DNA of 16,527 bases from a bacterium (GTDB lineage: Bacteria; Hydrothermota; UBA3072; B12-G15). The stretch is taken from contig QNDZ01000016.1 in assembly GCA_003646055.1 (NCBI GenBank), forward strand, positions 1 to 16,527. The letters run 5' to 3'. Positions within the stretch are counted from its first letter, which is position 1. Each line of letters starts with the position of its first letter. This document shows, piece by piece, positions 14,878 through 16,527 of this stretch. The notes under the pieces are model-generated. The model was not told the origin of the DNA, made no database searches, and worked only from the letters and a program-made list of their open reading frames with translations. Position numbers and translations under genes: made by a program.

Positions 14878-16527
14878 ATGCTATTCCTTATAATTGCAGC
14901 ATTCCCTTATAATGAGGTCATTCTTGACCTCCAGGTAAAGGGGCTGAAAAATGTTGATACAGCCCTTGTTATAACTGCGTCTGGACTCAGAATTGGTGAC
15001 ATACTCACCCGTGAAAAGGGTAAGGACGCAATCAAGTTTTTATATTCCACTGACCTGTTTAAGGATATAAAACTTCAGGCTGAGAGGGAGGGAGGAGGAA
15101 TCAAGGTCATTATAAACCTTGAAGAATACCCAATTGTTAAGGAGATTGTGTTTGCAGGCAACAAACATGTCAAGGAGAAAGACCTGAAGGAACTGATTGA
15201 CTATGACCTTCCCTCTATTATTTCGGACAGGAAACTTTTCAGGCTCAAGGTGAAGATTAAAGAACTGTACAGAGAAAAGGGGTTCAGGGGAACAAAGGTG
15301 AGAATTCAGAGGGAAGAGATTGAAGGTGGAATGAAGATTACAATGGTTATCAATGAGGGGAAAAGGCTTAAACTTACAAGGATAGAATTCAGGGGAAATT
15401 CAAATGTGGGGGATAGAACACTCGGGAAAAAGGTGAAACACAGGGGTAAACACTGGTGGACATTCTGGAGGGACGGGGAAATAAAAGACTCATTAATCAC
15501 AGAGGACATAAAAGGCATCCAGGATTATTACCACGAACTGGGATTTCTTGATGCAAAGGTGGATTCTTACAGGATTGAATCAGAGGACAGTAAAGCCACA
15601 CTGGTTTATTTTATTACAGAGGGAGGGGTATATTATCTGGGGAATCTATCCTTTGAGGGCAATAAGACACTTGAAAACCCAGGGAAGTTCATAAAACTCA
15701 TTGAAGGAGATAAGTTCAACCTGAAAAAATTTCAGGAAGGTATCCAGAAGATTTATGAGTACTATACAGACAGGGGGTATCTCTATGCTCAGGTCTCACC
15801 TGATATGAAGTACAGAAATGATACCATTGATGTGGTGATAAAGATACAGGAAAACAACAAGGTTTATGTTAAATACATAAACATTGAAGGGAATGAAAGA
15901 ACCTATGACAAGGTAATCAGGAGGAATCTGACCATCTATCCAGGTGAACTCTTCAACAGGGAAGAAATTATAAACTCACAAAAAAATCTTTTCAGGCTTG
16001 GTTACTTTGAAGACCTCGGTCTTGAGATGATACCAGAAGAATCAAAGGACTCAATCACCCTTGTATTCAAGGTGAAGGAGAAGGAAACAGGGCAATTCAA
16101 CGCAGGGATAGGGTATTCAGGTGATGTTGGGTTCACAGGGAATATATCCTTCAATATCCCAAACTTCATGGGCAGGGGACAGGCAGTAAGTTTCAATTAT
16201 GAGAGGACACTTGTTTCTGGTGAAACCAATACCCCCATCCAGAATATCAGTTTTAGTTTCCGTGAACCGTGGCTCTTTGACACCCCCACCAGTGTCGGGG
16301 TAAGCATCTTTTCCAATTATAGAATCTGGGAATATTATACTGAGTACAGAAAGGGATTTGAGTTCAGTGGAGGAAGGTATATAGGTGAAAAGAGAAATAT
16401 ATTGATATCAGGTTCATACAGGTATGGGCTCACAAACATAAAGGTTGACACAACAAAGAATGTTCCCCAGACAATCATTGATGCAGCAGGTGAAAGGCAT
16501 GAATCTGGAATAACACTTGGTCTTGTA
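14878..16527 (+). CDS. bamA: BamA-like outer-membrane protein assembly factor, C-terminus outside the window
   Basis: The frame is open from ATG 14878 to the window end, giving 550 residues without a stop. An in-frame TAA at 14866-14868 rules out upstream extension. The protein is the core of the machine that folds and inserts outer-membrane beta-barrels. After a very short hydrophobic leader (MLFLIIAAFPYNE) come five POTRA domains at about 14-83, 84-162, 163-250, 251-328 and 329-403. They carry typical starts such as IVFAGNKHV, IEFRGNSNV, LSFEGNKTL and INIEGNERT, and turns such as YREKGF, YHELGF and YTDRGY. The barrel begins near 405 with GQFNAGIGYSGDVGFTG, NFMGRGQ and FREPWLFD. Five POTRAs match the usual BamA number and argue against a two-POTRA TamA or TpsB. 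No Shine-Dalgarno precedes the ATG. The gene is divergent from the small protein-protease operon. Confidence 0.93.
   Translation, partial: MLFLIIAAFPYNEVILDLQVKGLKNVDTALVITASGLRIGDILTREKGKDAIKFLYSTDLFKDIKLQAEREGGGIKVIINLEEYPIVKEIVFAGNKHVKEKDLKELIDYDLPSIISDRKLFRLKVKIKELYREKGFRGTKVRIQREEIEGGMKITMVINEGKRLKLTRIEFRGNSNVGDRTLGKKVKHRGKHWWTFWRDGEIKDSLITEDIKGIQDYYHELGFLDAKVDSYRIESEDSKATLVYFITEGGVYYLGNLSFEGNKTLENPGKFIKLIEGDKFNLKKFQEGIQKIYEYYTDRGYLYAQVSPDMKYRNDTIDVVIKIQENNKVYVKYINIEGNERTYDKVIRRNLTIYPGELFNREEIINSQKNLFRLGYFEDLGLEMIPEESKDSITLVFKVKEKETGQFNAGIGYSGDVGFTGNISFNIPNFMGRGQAVSFNYERTLVSGETNTPIQNISFSFREPWLFDTPTSVGVSIFSNYRIWEYYTEYRKGFEFSGGRYIGEKRNILISGSYRYGLTNIKVDTTKNVPQTIIDAAGERHESGITLGLV

Noticed and set aside
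14889..14894. Perfect TATAAT just inside the bamA reading frame
   Set aside because: As a -10 it would start the transcript after ATG 14878, and no alternative in-frame start follows before POTRA 1. It is most likely chance in coding sequence (codons for Tyr-Asn and neighbours do not depend on it).

Overview
This window suggests a Gram-negative, low-to-moderate-GC bacterium, probably from an uncultured lineage. The diderm evidence is a BamA-type outer-membrane assembly protein. The three large secreted proteins whose C-termini are visible all end in a type IX secretion (T9SS) type A-like or FlgD-Ig-like sorting domain. Arginine is written mostly as AGA/AGG. This combination is common in the FCB-related and WOR-3/Cloacimonetes-like candidate phyla, but I cannot fix the lineage from sequence alone.

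Layout: (1) bases 1-1641, minus strand, a gingipain-like C25 cysteine peptidase whose C-terminus runs off the window; (2) 1642-1865, a divergent promoter region; (3) 1866-5726, plus strand, a KP-43-like S8 serine protease with a choice-of-anchor J (cleaved adhesin) module; (4) 5813-9421, plus strand, a large secreted mosaic protein with two degenerate glutamine-amidotransferase-like domains near its ends; (5) 9423-9452, a strong bidirectional terminator between convergent genes; (6) 9451-14223, minus strand, a 1590-residue bacillopeptidase F-like S8 protease; (7) 14220-14678, minus strand, a small exported coiled-coil protein with a 4-base ATGA overlap onto the protease gene; (8) 14679-14877, a second divergent promoter region; (9) 14878-16527, plus strand, a BamA-like protein with five POTRA domains, cut off in the beta-barrel. 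No gene-free stretch exceeds 300 bases, and I see no RNA genes, CRISPR arrays, insertion sequences or attachment sites.

The window reads as an export-centred locus. Three families of secreted protease (C25, KP-43-like S8, bacillopeptidase F-like S8) and one large multidomain surface protein sit beside the machinery that inserts outer-membrane beta-barrels. Inferred transcription units are C25 alone; KP-43 protease plus mosaic protein; small coiled-coil protein plus bacillopeptidase F-like protease; and BamA.

The most unusual signal is that the two divergent intergenic regions, about 13 kb apart, are homologous although the genes flanking them are not. Each carries the same minus-strand promoter block, the same array of alternating TTCC/GGAA half-sites, and the same TATTGACAA element facing the plus-strand gene. 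This looks like a shared bidirectional regulatory cassette that would tie protease expression to outer-membrane assembly. Two gene starts were revised: the mosaic protein to ATG 5813 and the small protein to ATG 14678.
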